A DNA stretch of 64,000 nt, from NCBI GenBank assembly GCA_964565895.1, contig CAZMGT010000005.1, positions 22,011-86,010 on the forward strand, in the 5' to 3' direction. A model generated the notes under the pieces. It was not told the origin of the DNA and ran no database searches. It saw nothing but the letters and a program-made list of their open reading frames with translations. The position numbers and the translations under genes were made by a program. The stretch comes from CAZMGT01 sp964565895. GTDB lineage: Bacteria; Armatimonadota; Zipacnadia; UBA1398; CAZMGT01. Below, in pieces: positions 8,497-17,759 of the stretch (positions within the stretch are counted from its first letter, which is position 1; every line of letters starts with the position of its first letter).

Positions 8497-8958
8497 CTAC
8501 AGGTCCGGCCGCTTGCTGTCCACGACGAACGTTACCGGGCCGTCGTTAATGATCTCCACATTCATATGGGCGCCGAACACGCCGGTAGACACCTGGACGT
8601 GCCTGCTCGCCACACGACTGACGAATTTCTCGTAAAGCTTCTCCGCCTCCTTGGGCGGCGCGGCGCGCTGAAAGTCCGGCCGCCGGCCCTTGCTTAAGTC
8701 GGCGCACAACGTAAAGTTGGGCACGACGAGGATCCCGCCCGTGCCGCTGGGCAATTGTTCCACGGAAAAACTCATCTTCCCTTTGCTGTCCTCGAAGATG
8801 CGCATGTTGATGATCTTGTCGGCCAGGGTAATCGCGTCCCCCTCGTCGTCGCCTTGCTCCACGCCCAGCAAGACGACCAGCCCCAGCCCAATCCGTCCCA
8901 CGATCTGCCCCTCGACATCGACCTTTGCTCGTCGCACTCGCTGGACAACTGCGCGCAC
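8497..8958 (-). CDS. dtd: D-aminoacyl-tRNA deacylase
   Basis: This protein of 153 residues is full length for the family. It removes D-amino acids (and glycine from tRNA-Ala) from mischarged tRNAs in the cytoplasm. Family features are the N-terminal MRAVVQRV strand, the CADLSKGRRPDF segment and the C-terminal NDGPVT motif that forms the cross-subunit gate. The first catalytic motif, normally SQFTL, reads PNFTL here (bases 8716-8721 encode the Pro-Asn). That is unusual and could change active-site geometry. The gene follows relA/spoT by 15 bases, an arrangement common in bacteria. Confidence 0.93.
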   Translation of the reverse strand: MRAVVQRVRRAKVDVEGQIVGRIGLGLVVLLGVEQGDDEGDAITLADKIINMRIFEDSKGKMSFSVEQLPSGTGGILVVPNFTLCADLSKGRRPDFQRAAPPKEAEKLYEKFVSRVASRHVQVSTGVFGAHMNVEIINDGPVTFVVDSKRPDL

Positions 8959-8973
8959 TGCGCCGCTCCCTTC

Positions 8974-11142
8974 TCAGCGCGACACGCGCTTTACGTTAAG
9001 CACGTCGCTCAGGTCCGAAAGCCGCTGTATTACAGTGTTCAGCTCAGAGACGTGCGTAATGTCAAGCGTAAGGTTCATAATCGCCCGCTGGCCGGCGCGC
9101 GTCTGCACTCGCGCCTCCCTGATGTTCAGCTCCAGCTCGCTAACGATCGCCGTAATGTCGTTGAGCAGCCCCACGCGGTCGATGGCCTCCACTTCGATTC
9201 GCGCTTGGTAAAGCGTCTCGCCCGTGGCGCACCACTGGCAGTCCACCACGCGGGCGGGGTCGCGCTTCATCATGTTGAGCAGGTTGCCGCAGGTGGAGCG
9301 ATGCACGGCCAGCCCCCGGCCGCGGGTGACGTAGCCCTTAATCTCGTCCCCGGGCACGGGCTGGCAGCACTGGCTTAGGCGATACCCCAGCCCCTCCGCT
9401 CCCGCGGCGCACACCTCGGCCTTTCCCGGTTTGATCTTTTTCTTCCGAGCGATAAGTTCGATGCCCTCTAGCGTGCGCAGGCGCTCGCGCTCCACGTTTG
9501 CGCGCAGGCGGTTAATCACCGCCTCCGCGCCCACCTCGCGCAGGCCCACCGCGGCAAACAGGGCGTCTGTCGAGGCGTAGTTTAGCGCCTTGGCCACGGC
9601 TTCGAGGTTCTTTTGCGAAAGCAGCGCCTCGTAGTTCACCCCCGCGCGCTGGGCCTCGCGCTCGAGCAACTGCCGCCCGTGGCGCACGTTTTCCTCGTGC
9701 GTGAGCTTGCGGAAATAGCGGCGAATCTTGCTCCGCGCGCCGGCGGTGCGCGCAAAGGGCAGCCAGTCCAGGCTGGGCTGGGCGTGCTTTTGCGTCAAAA
9801 TCTCCACGATCTCCCCCGTGCGCAGCTTGTGCGAAAGAGGCACGAGCCGCCCGTTTACCCGCGCCCCCACGCAATGGTGCCCCACCTCGGTGTGGATGCG
9901 ATAGGCGAAATCGATCGGCGTAGACCCCGCGGGCAGCTCGATTAGGTCGCCGTCGGGGGTAAATACGAAAACTTCTTCCTCAAACAGCCCGGCCTTTACC
10001 GTCTCCAGAAACTCGTTCGGATCCTTTAGGTCTGAGCCAAAGTCCAACAGCTGGCGCAGCCAAGCCAAGTGCCGGTCGAACTTCGTCGGCCGCGTCCCTT
10101 CCTTGTACAGCCAGTGCGCGGCCACGCCGTATTCGCAAATGCGGTGCATATCCCAGGTGCGGATCTGCACCTCAAGCGGCTCGCCCAGGGGCCCGATTAC
10201 CTTCGTGTGCAGCGACTGATAGCCGTTGGACTTGGGCCGCGCGATGAAATCCGTAAACTTCTCGGGAATCGGGCTCCACAGCTCGTGCACGATCCCCAGC
10301 GCCGCGTAGCACTCGGGAATGGTGTTTACGATGACGCGCAGCGCGTGCAGGTCTAAGATCTCCGAAAACGCCAGGTTCTCGCGCTTCATTTTGTTGTAAA
10401 TGGAGTAAAAGTGCTTATACCGCCCCTGCACCTCGGCGTTTAGCCCGGCCATTTCAAACCGCGCCTTAAGGGCGTTGATCGCGTTCTCCAAATATTGCTG
10501 GCGCTCGCGCTTGGTTTTCGCCACTTTGCGCTCGATGTCGTGGTAGGCCTGGGGGTCGAGCTGCTTGAGGGAGAGGTCCTCGAGCTCGGACTTCAGCCGC
10601 CACATGCCCAGGCGGTGGGCTAGGGGGGCGAAGATCTGCAGCGTCTCGCGCGCGAGGGCCTTGCGCCGCTCCGGAGGAAACACGTCTACCGTGCGCATGT
10701 TGTGCAGGCGGTCCGCGAGCTTGATAATCACCACGCGAATGTCGCGCGCCATGGCCACGAACATCCGCCGAAAGCTACTTGCCTGATGCTCGCGCCGCGT
10801 GGTGAAGTCGATGCCCTTCAGCTTCGTTACCCCGCCCACCAGCGAGGCCACTTCGCCGCCGAACAGGTCCTCCAGCTCGCTCAGCGAAACGTCGCAGTCC
10901 TCCACCACGTCGTGCAGCAGCGCCGCGGCAAGCGTCGGCGTATCGCAGCGCAGCTCGGCGAGGATGCTCGCCACGGCAAGGGGGTGGGTGATGAACGGGT
11001 CGCCGGTATACCTGCGCGAGCCGGCGTGCGCGCGCTCGGCAAACTCATATGCGCGGCGCAACAGCCCGACATCGGCCTGCGGGTCATATTCGCGCGCCCG
11101 AGCAATAATCTCGTCGATCGTTGCGGGGCTTGTTACAGACAT
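8974..11142 (-). CDS. Bifunctional (p)ppGpp synthetase/hydrolase (RelA/SpoT, Rel)
   Basis: This 722-residue cytoplasmic enzyme makes and degrades (p)ppGpp in the stringent response. The HD hydrolase domain is intact (HPLAVASIL, LLHDVVEDC, KLADRLHNMRT). The synthetase domain follows, with FIARPKSNGYQSLHT, the EVQIRT strand and the YGVAAHWLYK motif. A TGS domain (VFTPDGDLIELPAGST) is next, then the helical and zinc-finger-like regions and a C-terminal ACT domain. All expected domains of the long Rel/SpoT family are present. The frame could begin at a TTG at 11166, but the ATG at 11142 has a GGGAAG site upstream and is preferred. It probably heads the long minus-strand run that includes dtd, and it is divergent from thi4. 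Confidence 0.95.
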   Translation of the reverse strand: MSVTSPATIDEIIARAREYDPQADVGLLRRAYEFAERAHAGSRRYTGDPFITHPLAVASILAELRCDTPTLAAALLHDVVEDCDVSLSELEDLFGGEVASLVGGVTKLKGIDFTTRREHQASSFRRMFVAMARDIRVVIIKLADRLHNMRTVDVFPPERRKALARETLQIFAPLAHRLGMWRLKSELEDLSLKQLDPQAYHDIERKVAKTKRERQQYLENAINALKARFEMAGLNAEVQGRYKHFYSIYNKMKRENLAFSEILDLHALRVIVNTIPECYAALGIVHELWSPIPEKFTDFIARPKSNGYQSLHTKVIGPLGEPLEVQIRTWDMHRICEYGVAAHWLYKEGTRPTKFDRHLAWLRQLLDFGSDLKDPNEFLETVKAGLFEEEVFVFTPDGDLIELPAGSTPIDFAYRIHTEVGHHCVGARVNGRLVPLSHKLRTGEIVEILTQKHAQPSLDWLPFARTAGARSKIRRYFRKLTHEENVRHGRQLLEREAQRAGVNYEALLSQKNLEAVAKALNYASTDALFAAVGLREVGAEAVINRLRANVERERLRTLEGIELIARKKKIKPGKAEVCAAGAEGLGYRLSQCCQPVPGDEIKGYVTRGRGLAVHRSTCGNLLNMMKRDPARVVDCQWCATGETLYQARIEVEAIDRVGLLNDITAIVSELELNIREARVQTRAGQRAIMNLTLDITHVSELNTVIQRLSDLSDVLNVKRVSR

Positions 11143-11235
11143 CTTGCCCGCTTCCCACTCGTCCAATTGCCTGGCCCATCTCCGCGGGGCGGCTCGCTGC
11201 CCCGCGGGCGCAGTTATAAATCGCCGTAACGTTCT

Positions 11236-11264
11236 ATCATACTAGACTTTGCCCAGATGTTCTA
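11236..11264 (-). promoter_or_regulatory. Candidate sigma-70 promoter for the rel-dtd operon
   Basis: On the minus strand, a TATGAT -10 box (11236-11241) lies 17 bases from a weak -35 box TAGAAC (11259-11264). It ends about 94 bases before the rel start codon. The -10 is good and the -35 is poor. Confidence 0.4.
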
Positions 11265-11286
11265 CACGCCCTCCCCGCGCGGCACA

Positions 11287-11314
11287 TTGACCGCAGCCGT
11301 GGGTACTGTATAAT
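11287..11314 (+). promoter_or_regulatory. Near-consensus sigma-70 promoter for thi4
   Basis: TTGACC (11287-11292), a 16-base spacer and a perfect TATAAT (11309-11314) lie 57 bases upstream of the thi4 ATG. I see no convincing TPP-riboswitch core in the short leader, so regulation by thiamin is not evident. Confidence 0.8.
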
Positions 11315-11370
11315 TGCCTGGACAAAGATGGGACTATAAAAATTTCGCCAAAACCCCGGGAGATAAGCCC

Positions 11371-12186
11371 ATGGGAAAGTTCGCTAGAGTAGACGAAAAG
11401 CACGTTACGCGGGGGATCGTCTCTAAGTTCACCAAAATGTTCGCCGAGGCCACGGACAGCGACGTGGCCATCGTCGGCGGTGGCCCGAGCGGCCTCGTCG
11501 CGGGCAAGGAGCTCGCCCAAGCCGGCGTCAACGTCGTCATCTTCGAGGCCAACAACTACCTCGGCGGCGGCTTTTGGATCGGCGGCTATCTGATGAACCC
11601 GATGACCGTCCGCGCCCCCGCCCAGGAGGTCCTCGACGAGATCGGCGCGCCGTATGAGGAATACGTCCCCGGCCTTTACGTCGCCTTTGCCCCGCACGCC
11701 TGCGCCAAGCTCATCGCCGCCACGTGCGACGCTGGCTGCAAAATCATTAACATGACCGCCGTGGACGACGTGGTCATTCGCGAGAACAACCGCGTCGCCG
11801 GCGTGGTCATTAATTGGTCTGCCATCCGCGGCCTGCCCCGCCAGCTCACCTGCGTGGATCCCGTCGCCGTTCAGGCCAAGCTTGTCATCGACGCTACGGG
11901 CCATGACGCCGTGGTGTGCAAGAAGCTCGAGGAGCGCGGTCTGCTCAAGACAGAGGGCTACGGCGCAATGTGGGTTAACGAGTCCGAAGACGCCATCGTC
12001 GAGCACACGAAGGAGGTCCACCCCGGGCTCATCGTCTGCGGCATGGCCGTGTCCACCGTGTTCGGCCTCCCGCGCATGGGCCCGACGTTCGGCGGGATGC
12101 TCCTCTCCGGCAAGCGCGCCGCGGAAATTGCCCTGGAGATCCTCGAGCGGCAGAAGAAGGAAGAGGCCGAGCTAAAGGCCGTTTAG
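11371..12186 (+). CDS. thi4: Thi4-family thiazole synthase (ADP-thiazole synthase)
   Basis: This 271-residue enzyme builds the thiazole half of thiamin from NAD+ and glycine, with sulfur coming from sulfide or from its own cysteine. It has an N-terminal Rossmann motif GGGPSG (residues 36-41), the E-A dinucleotide-binding acid after strand two, the INW segment and the C-terminal GPTFGGMLLSGKRAAE. In non-suicidal archaeal homologues the residue before VDP is histidine, and in yeast suicide enzymes it is cysteine. Here it is Cys161 (codon 11851-11853), which suggests the Cys-type active site. A TTG at 11314 is in frame, but it lies in the promoter; the ATG at 11371 with GGGAG upstream is chosen. 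No other thiamin gene is nearby. Confidence 0.93.
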   Translation: MGKFARVDEKHVTRGIVSKFTKMFAEATDSDVAIVGGGPSGLVAGKELAQAGVNVVIFEANNYLGGGFWIGGYLMNPMTVRAPAQEVLDEIGAPYEEYVPGLYVAFAPHACAKLIAATCDAGCKIINMTAVDDVVIRENNRVAGVVINWSAIRGLPRQLTCVDPVAVQAKLVIDATGHDAVVCKKLEERGLLKTEGYGAMWVNESEDAIVEHTKEVHPGLIVCGMAVSTVFGLPRMGPTFGGMLLSGKRAAEIALEILERQKKEEAELKAV

Positions 12187-12203
12187 CCCCTCTGGGCCCC
12201 GCG

Positions 12204-13580
12204 TCATTTTTCGGCTAGCGTGACGTCGTCGATCGCCCGCAGCACGGCCTCGCTGAGCTGCGCCGTCTCCTCTTCGCTGATGCACAGCGGGGGCATGAGC
12301 ACAACCACATCGCCTAGCGGGCGGATGATTACTCCATAGCGCCGCGCGCGCATCGCCACGCGGTGGCCCATGCGCGCAGCGAACGGATAGGGCTTTAGCG
12401 GCTCGCGCTGAGCGACAAGCTCGATGCCTACCATCAGCCCCTTCTGCCGCACCTCGGCCACGTGCGGGTGCTCGCCCAGCGGGGCAAGCGCGCGGGCGAT
12501 CTGCTCCGCTCGCGCGCGCACGTTGTGAAGCGTGTGCTCCTTGTCAAACAGCTCCAGCGAGGCGAGCGCCGCCGCGCAGGCGAGCGGGTTGCCCGTATAT
12601 GTGTGCCCGTGGTAAAACGTGCGCCGCGCGGCATATTCGCCCAGGAAACCGTCGAAAACGCGCTCTGTCGTCAACGTCGCGGCGAGGGGCAGGTAGCCGC
12701 CGGTAAGACCCTTGGCCAGGGCGAGAAAGTCCGGCCGAACGCCCTCGTGCTCGCAGGCAAACATCTTTCCCGTCCGCCCGAAGCCCGTGGCCACCTCGTC
12801 GGCGATCAAGAAAACATCGTGCCGCCGGCAGTGCTCCGCGACGCGCCTGAGGTACCCCTCGGGCTGGACGATTATCCCTCCCGCAGCCTGCACCACGGGC
12901 TCCACGACGACCGCGGCGACCTCGTCCTCGTGCTCCGCGAGCAAGCGGCCCAGCTCCTCGGCGCAGTCCAGGCCGCACTCCTCCCGCCGCAGGCCCAGCT
13001 CGCAGCGCAAGCAATACGGCGCCGGCGCGCGCAGCGTCTCAAACAGCAGCGGCCGATATAGCGCATGGAACAGGTCAATGCCCCCCACGCTCACCGCGCC
13101 CAGCGTGTCGCCGTGGTAGCCCTCGCGCAGAGCGAGGAACTTCGTGCGCGAGGGGCGCTTGTCCCGCGCCTGCTGCCAATATTGAAAGGCCATCTTTAGG
13201 GCGATCTCCACCGCCGTGCTCCCGTTGTCCGAGTAAAACACGCGCGTCAACTCGCCCGGGGCGATCGCCGCCAGCCGTTCGGCGAGGACAATAGATGGCT
13301 CGTTGGCCAGCCCGAGCAGCGTGGAGTGCGCGATGCGCCCCAGTTGCTCGCGCACGGCGCGGTCGATCTCCTCCCTGCGGTGGCCGTGAACGTTTACCCA
13401 GAGCGACGACACGCCGTCGATATACTCCCGCCCGGCGATGTCCACGAGCCACGCCCCGTGGCCGGCGACGATGATCAGCGGCTCTTCGGCGAGCCAGTCT
13501 TGCATTTGGGTAAACGGGTGCCAGAGATGACGGTGGTCGGCTTCGATCAGCCGCTGTCGGCGTTGCTCAACGTCGCTCAT
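12204..13580 (-). CDS. bioA: Adenosylmethionine-8-amino-7-oxononanoate aminotransferase
   Basis: This 458-residue PLP enzyme converts KAPA to DAPA using S-adenosylmethionine as amino donor, the third step of the biotin ring pathway. It has the WHPFTQM N-terminal signature, SLWVNVHGH, the FYSDNGSTAVEIALK phosphate-binding region, ADEVATGFGRTG and the PLP lysine in LAKGLTGGYLPLAATL. Its ATG overlaps the bioD stop by four bases. It is the last gene of the biotin operon and converges on thi4 with 17 bases between the two stops. Full length. Confidence 0.96.
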   Translation of the reverse strand: MSDVEQRRQRLIEADHRHLWHPFTQMQDWLAEEPLIIVAGHGAWLVDIAGREYIDGVSSLWVNVHGHRREEIDRAVREQLGRIAHSTLLGLANEPSIVLAERLAAIAPGELTRVFYSDNGSTAVEIALKMAFQYWQQARDKRPSRTKFLALREGYHGDTLGAVSVGGIDLFHALYRPLLFETLRAPAPYCLRCELGLRREECGLDCAEELGRLLAEHEDEVAAVVVEPVVQAAGGIIVQPEGYLRRVAEHCRRHDVFLIADEVATGFGRTGKMFACEHEGVRPDFLALAKGLTGGYLPLAATLTTERVFDGFLGEYAARRTFYHGHTYTGNPLACAAALASLELFDKEHTLHNVRARAEQIARALAPLGEHPHVAEVRQKGLMVGIELVAQREPLKPYPFAARMGHRVAMRARRYGVIIRPLGDVVVLMPPLCISEEETAQLSEAVLRAIDDVTLAEK

Positions 13581-14275
13581 CGCCCACCTCCAAGCCGCTC
13601 CAGCACGCGGGCGAACTTCTCGCTTGCGCGCAGCGCTTCCGCCGCGCGGGTAATACTTGCCTCGGAAACGTGCGGCACGCGCGCGAGAACCTGAGCCCGT
13701 CCGAAGCGCTCGATGATCTCCCCGTTGCTCTCCGCCGAGGGGTCCACTTCCGCCTGGACGTCGTTAAGCACCACGCCGAGAACCTCCGCCTCGCTCGCGC
13801 GCAGGGCGTCGAGCGAAAGCAGCGTGTGGTTTATCGTCCCCAGGCCCGAGCGCGCGACAAGCAGCACGGGCAGCTCAAACAGCCGGATAAGCCCGAGCAC
13901 ATCAAGCTCCTCGGTAATCGGCACGCGCAGCCCGCCCACGCCCTCGACAATGACCACTTCGTGCCGCCGCTTAAGCTCCGAAAACGCCTCGAGCACGCGG
14001 CCCATGTCGACCTCCACCCCTGTCTCCCTCGCCGCGGCATAGGGGCACAGCGGGGCGGGGAAGTGATATGGGCAAACCAGCTCGCGCTCGTCGCGCGCCC
14101 CCGAGCCGGCGAGCAGGTGCAGCATGTCCATGCTCGACGGCCCCCCGCTGGAAAACGGCTTCATTACCCCAACGCTCATCCCGCGCTCGGCCAAAATACG
14201 CGCCGTTGCCGCGGCGATGAGCGTCTTGCCCACGCCTGTGTCCGTCGCCGTGACGAAAATTCCCGCCTGGGGCAT
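13577..14275 (-). CDS. bioD: Dethiobiotin synthase
   Basis: This 232-residue ATP-dependent carboxylase closes the ureido ring of dethiobiotin from DAPA and CO2. The P-loop is TDTGVGKT at residues 11-18, MKPFSSGG carries the lysine of the active site, and VEGVGGLRVPI is the Mg-binding segment. The ATG starts six bases after the bioF stop, and its own stop overlaps bioA. Confidence 0.96.
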   Translation of the reverse strand: MPQAGIFVTATDTGVGKTLIAAATARILAERGMSVGVMKPFSSGGPSSMDMLHLLAGSGARDERELVCPYHFPAPLCPYAAARETGVEVDMGRVLEAFSELKRRHEVVIVEGVGGLRVPITEELDVLGLIRLFELPVLLVARSGLGTINHTLLSLDALRASEAEVLGVVLNDVQAEVDPSAESNGEIIERFGRAQVLARVPHVSEASITRAAEALRASEKFARVLERLGGGR

Positions 14276-14281
14276 CTCAAC

Positions 14282-15444
<1,163 letters not shown>

Positions 15445-15448
<4 letters not shown>

Positions 15449-16608
15449 CGCGGCCACCTCTCCAAGGCAAGCACGCCGATGTGCCCGCCCAGGGCCATGG
15501 AGATGGACAGCGCCCAGTCCGCGGGCCAGGGCAGGGCCTCGCCCGGCACGTGGCGCAGGGCGCAGGCGGGGTCTGGCTCCTCCAGCCCAAGAGTCGGCGG
15601 GGCCAAGCCGTCGCGCAGGGCAAGCGCGCAAATGGCCACCTCCAGCGCCCCCGCCGCGGCGAGAAGGTGCCCCGTGGCGGCCTTTGTCGAGCTTACCGGC
15701 ACCTCGCGCCAGCGCTCGCCCAGCGCCGCGCGGAGCGCCGCCGCCTCTGCGGCATCGTTCGCGGGCGTCGCCGTGCCATGGGCGTTGATGTAGCCCGGCC
15801 GCTTCGCCCAGCGCGCGAGGCCGGCCAGCGCCTCGCTCACTCGCCGGGCCAGCGGCTTGCCGCTCGGGTCAAAGCGCAGCGCCCCGTGCGTATCCGGCCG
15901 GTCGGAAAACCCGGCGACCAAGGCATAGGCCGCTCCCCCGCGCGCGGCGACGTCCTTCGCGCGCTCCAGGACAAGCACCGCCGCGCCCTCGCCCAGGGCA
16001 AAGCCGCTCCGCCGCCGGTCGAACGGCCGCACGGCGTCGGCCGAGAGCACGCCCATCCGCCCAAAACCCGCCAGGACAAGCTCCGTCGCGGAAACGTCGC
16101 TCGCCCCAGCGAAAACCATGTCGCACCGGCCGTCGAGGATCCACCGCACGCCGAGGATAACGGAGTGCACGCCCGCGGCGCATCCCGTCCCCACGCAGGC
16201 CACGGGCCCGCGAAGGCTCAGCTCGCGCGCCACCGCCCCGGCCGCCGCGCTTGGGGCAACGCGGGCCAGCCAATCCTTGGGCAGCGCGCTCCCCTGCCCC
16301 GCGCGGGCCGCGCGCTCGAGCGTATGCGCCCCGCCCTTGCTCGAGCTAATCGCGCAGCCGATGCGCTCCGCCGGTGGAAGCTCATCCGCGCCGCGGTCGG
16401 CAAGAGCCTCGCGCGTCGCGCGCAGGGCGGCGATGACGAACGGGTCGTGCGCGCCGTTCTCCCGGGGCAGCGGGGCACAGAGCCAAGGCGCGCCCGCCCT
16501 GCGGCCGACCGCGCTTTGCCCGCGGACGATCGCCCGCCACACGGCCTCGCGCCCGCGCCCCAAGGCGCAGATAATCCCGATGCCCGTAATGGCCACGGCC
16601 TTAGCCAT
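15445..16608 (-). CDS. FabF-type beta-ketoacyl synthase embedded in the biotin operon
   Basis: This 387-residue thiolase-fold condensing enzyme has a complete KAS I/II catalytic set: nucleophile Cys143 in the GTGCAAGVH segment, His277 in NAHGTATPANDA, Lys309 and His314 in STKAATGHLL. FDRRRSGFALGEGAA is also present. These enzymes extend acyl-ACP with malonyl-ACP. Its stop/start overlaps on both sides (TAATG with bioB, ATGA with bioF) tie it to biotin synthesis. No bioC, bioH, bioW, bioI or bioZ is seen nearby, so a role in making the pimeloyl chain is attractive but inferred. It is slightly shorter than FabF (about 410), with a reduced N-terminal region. Confidence 0.9.
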
Positions 16609-17615
16609 TAGCTTCGCCTCTTTGCCGGGCGCAGGCCGAGCTCGGCGATCAGCGCCAGGTCCTCCTCCGGCGGCCGGCCCGCGGTGGTCAGGTAGTTGCC
16701 GATCATCGTCCCGCTCGCCCCGGCGAAGTACATTAAGCTCTGAAACTCGCCCAGGGTAACCTCGCGCCCCCCGCAGACCTTGATCTGCGCCGCGGGGTTA
16801 ATGAGGCGGAACAGGCTGATGATGAGCAGCGCCTCGCGCGGGCGGAGCAGCGCCCGGCCCTCAAGCGGCGTGCCGGGGATGGGGTTGAGGAAATTAAGCG
16901 GAATGGACCTAACCCCCAGTTCGCGCAGCGTCAGGGCAAGGTCAATGCGGTCGCCCCAGCCCTCGCCCAGGCCAAAAATCCCTCCGCAGCACACCTCCAG
17001 GCCCGCCTCCTGGGCGGCGCGCACCGCGGCCAGGCGCTCCGCCCAGGTGTGCGTCGTGCAAATGTTTGCGAAAAAGCGCTCCGATGTCTCTAAGTTGTGG
17101 TGATAGCGATCGAGCCCCGCCTCGCGCAGGTTCCTCGCCATCTCCGGGGTAATCTGCCCCAGCGAGGCGCAGGCATATAGCCCCGCCTCCTTTACCCGCC
17201 GTATCCCCTCCACTGCGCGGGCGAGCACCTCCTCGTCCGGCCGGCGGCCGCTGGTGACAATGGAAAAACCATGCGCCCCCGCCCGCGCCGCGCTTTGCGC
17301 CGCGCGCGCAATCTCCTCCGGCTTAACCATGGGGAACGTCGGCGCCTTGGTGCGATATCGCGCGGACTGCGCGCAAAACGCGCAATCCTCGGCGCAGCGG
17401 CCGGAGCGCGCGTTGATAATGCTGCACAGCCACACCTCGTCGCCAAAGTGCAGCCGGCGCACGGCGTTGGCCAGGGCAAACACGGCGTCGGGCCGCTCCT
17501 CGCCCAAGGCGACGATCTCGCGCGCCTCGCGGGCGCCAAGCATCTCTCCGGCGGCGATTTTCTCCCACGCCTCGGCGAGGGGCCTGGGAAGAACCTGGGG
17601 CAACTCGTTAACCAC
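16608..17615 (-). CDS. bioB: Biotin synthase
   Basis: This 335-residue radical SAM enzyme inserts sulfur into dethiobiotin. The SAM cluster cysteines are Cys74, Cys78 and Cys81 (CAEDCAFC), followed by SARYRTKAP. The YHHNLETS segment and the FLNPIPGTPLE region near the 2Fe-2S site are present. Two GTG starts are in frame. The one at 17615 has GAGGTGA spaced five bases upstream, while the one at 17624 would place its ribosome site poorly, so 17615 is used. It is the first gene of the five-gene biotin operon. Confidence 0.96.
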   Translation of the reverse strand: MVNELPQVLPRPLAEAWEKIAAGEMLGAREAREIVALGEERPDAVFALANAVRRLHFGDEVWLCSIINARSGRCAEDCAFCAQSARYRTKAPTFPMVKPEEIARAAQSAARAGAHGFSIVTSGRRPDEEVLARAVEGIRRVKEAGLYACASLGQITPEMARNLREAGLDRYHHNLETSERFFANICTTHTWAERLAAVRAAQEAGLEVCCGGIFGLGEGWGDRIDLALTLRELGVRSIPLNFLNPIPGTPLEGRALLRPREALLIISLFRLINPAAQIKVCGGREVTLGEFQSLMYFAGASGTMIGNYLTTAGRPPEEDLALIAELGLRPAKRRS

Positions 17616-17642
17616 AGCGCTCACCTCGGTTTACGGCCGGCC

Positions 17643-17672
17643 ATCGTAACACGTCCCGGCACCGGCGATCAA
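17643..17672 (-). promoter_or_regulatory. Candidate promoter of the biotin operon
   Basis: On the minus strand, TTGATC (17667-17672) and TACGAT (17643-17648) are separated by 18 bases and end about 27 bases upstream of the bioB start. No BirA-type inverted repeat (GTTAAC-like halves) is evident over it. Confidence 0.5.
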
Positions 17673-17759
17673 CCGCCCTCTGCGCGAACAAGGAGACCCC
17701 ACCGCCCTCGCCGAACATAGCCTGCGCTGGGCAAAACCATCTCCCTTGGGGAGCGCCTC

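Noticed and set aside
11222..11370. TPP riboswitch in the thi4 leader
   Set aside because: The leader after the promoter is only about 50 bases and lacks the conserved THI-box core sequences.
17616..17759. BirA operator between bioB and the M20 gene
   Set aside because: No inverted repeat of the GTTAAC-spacer type is present; only a candidate promoter is seen.
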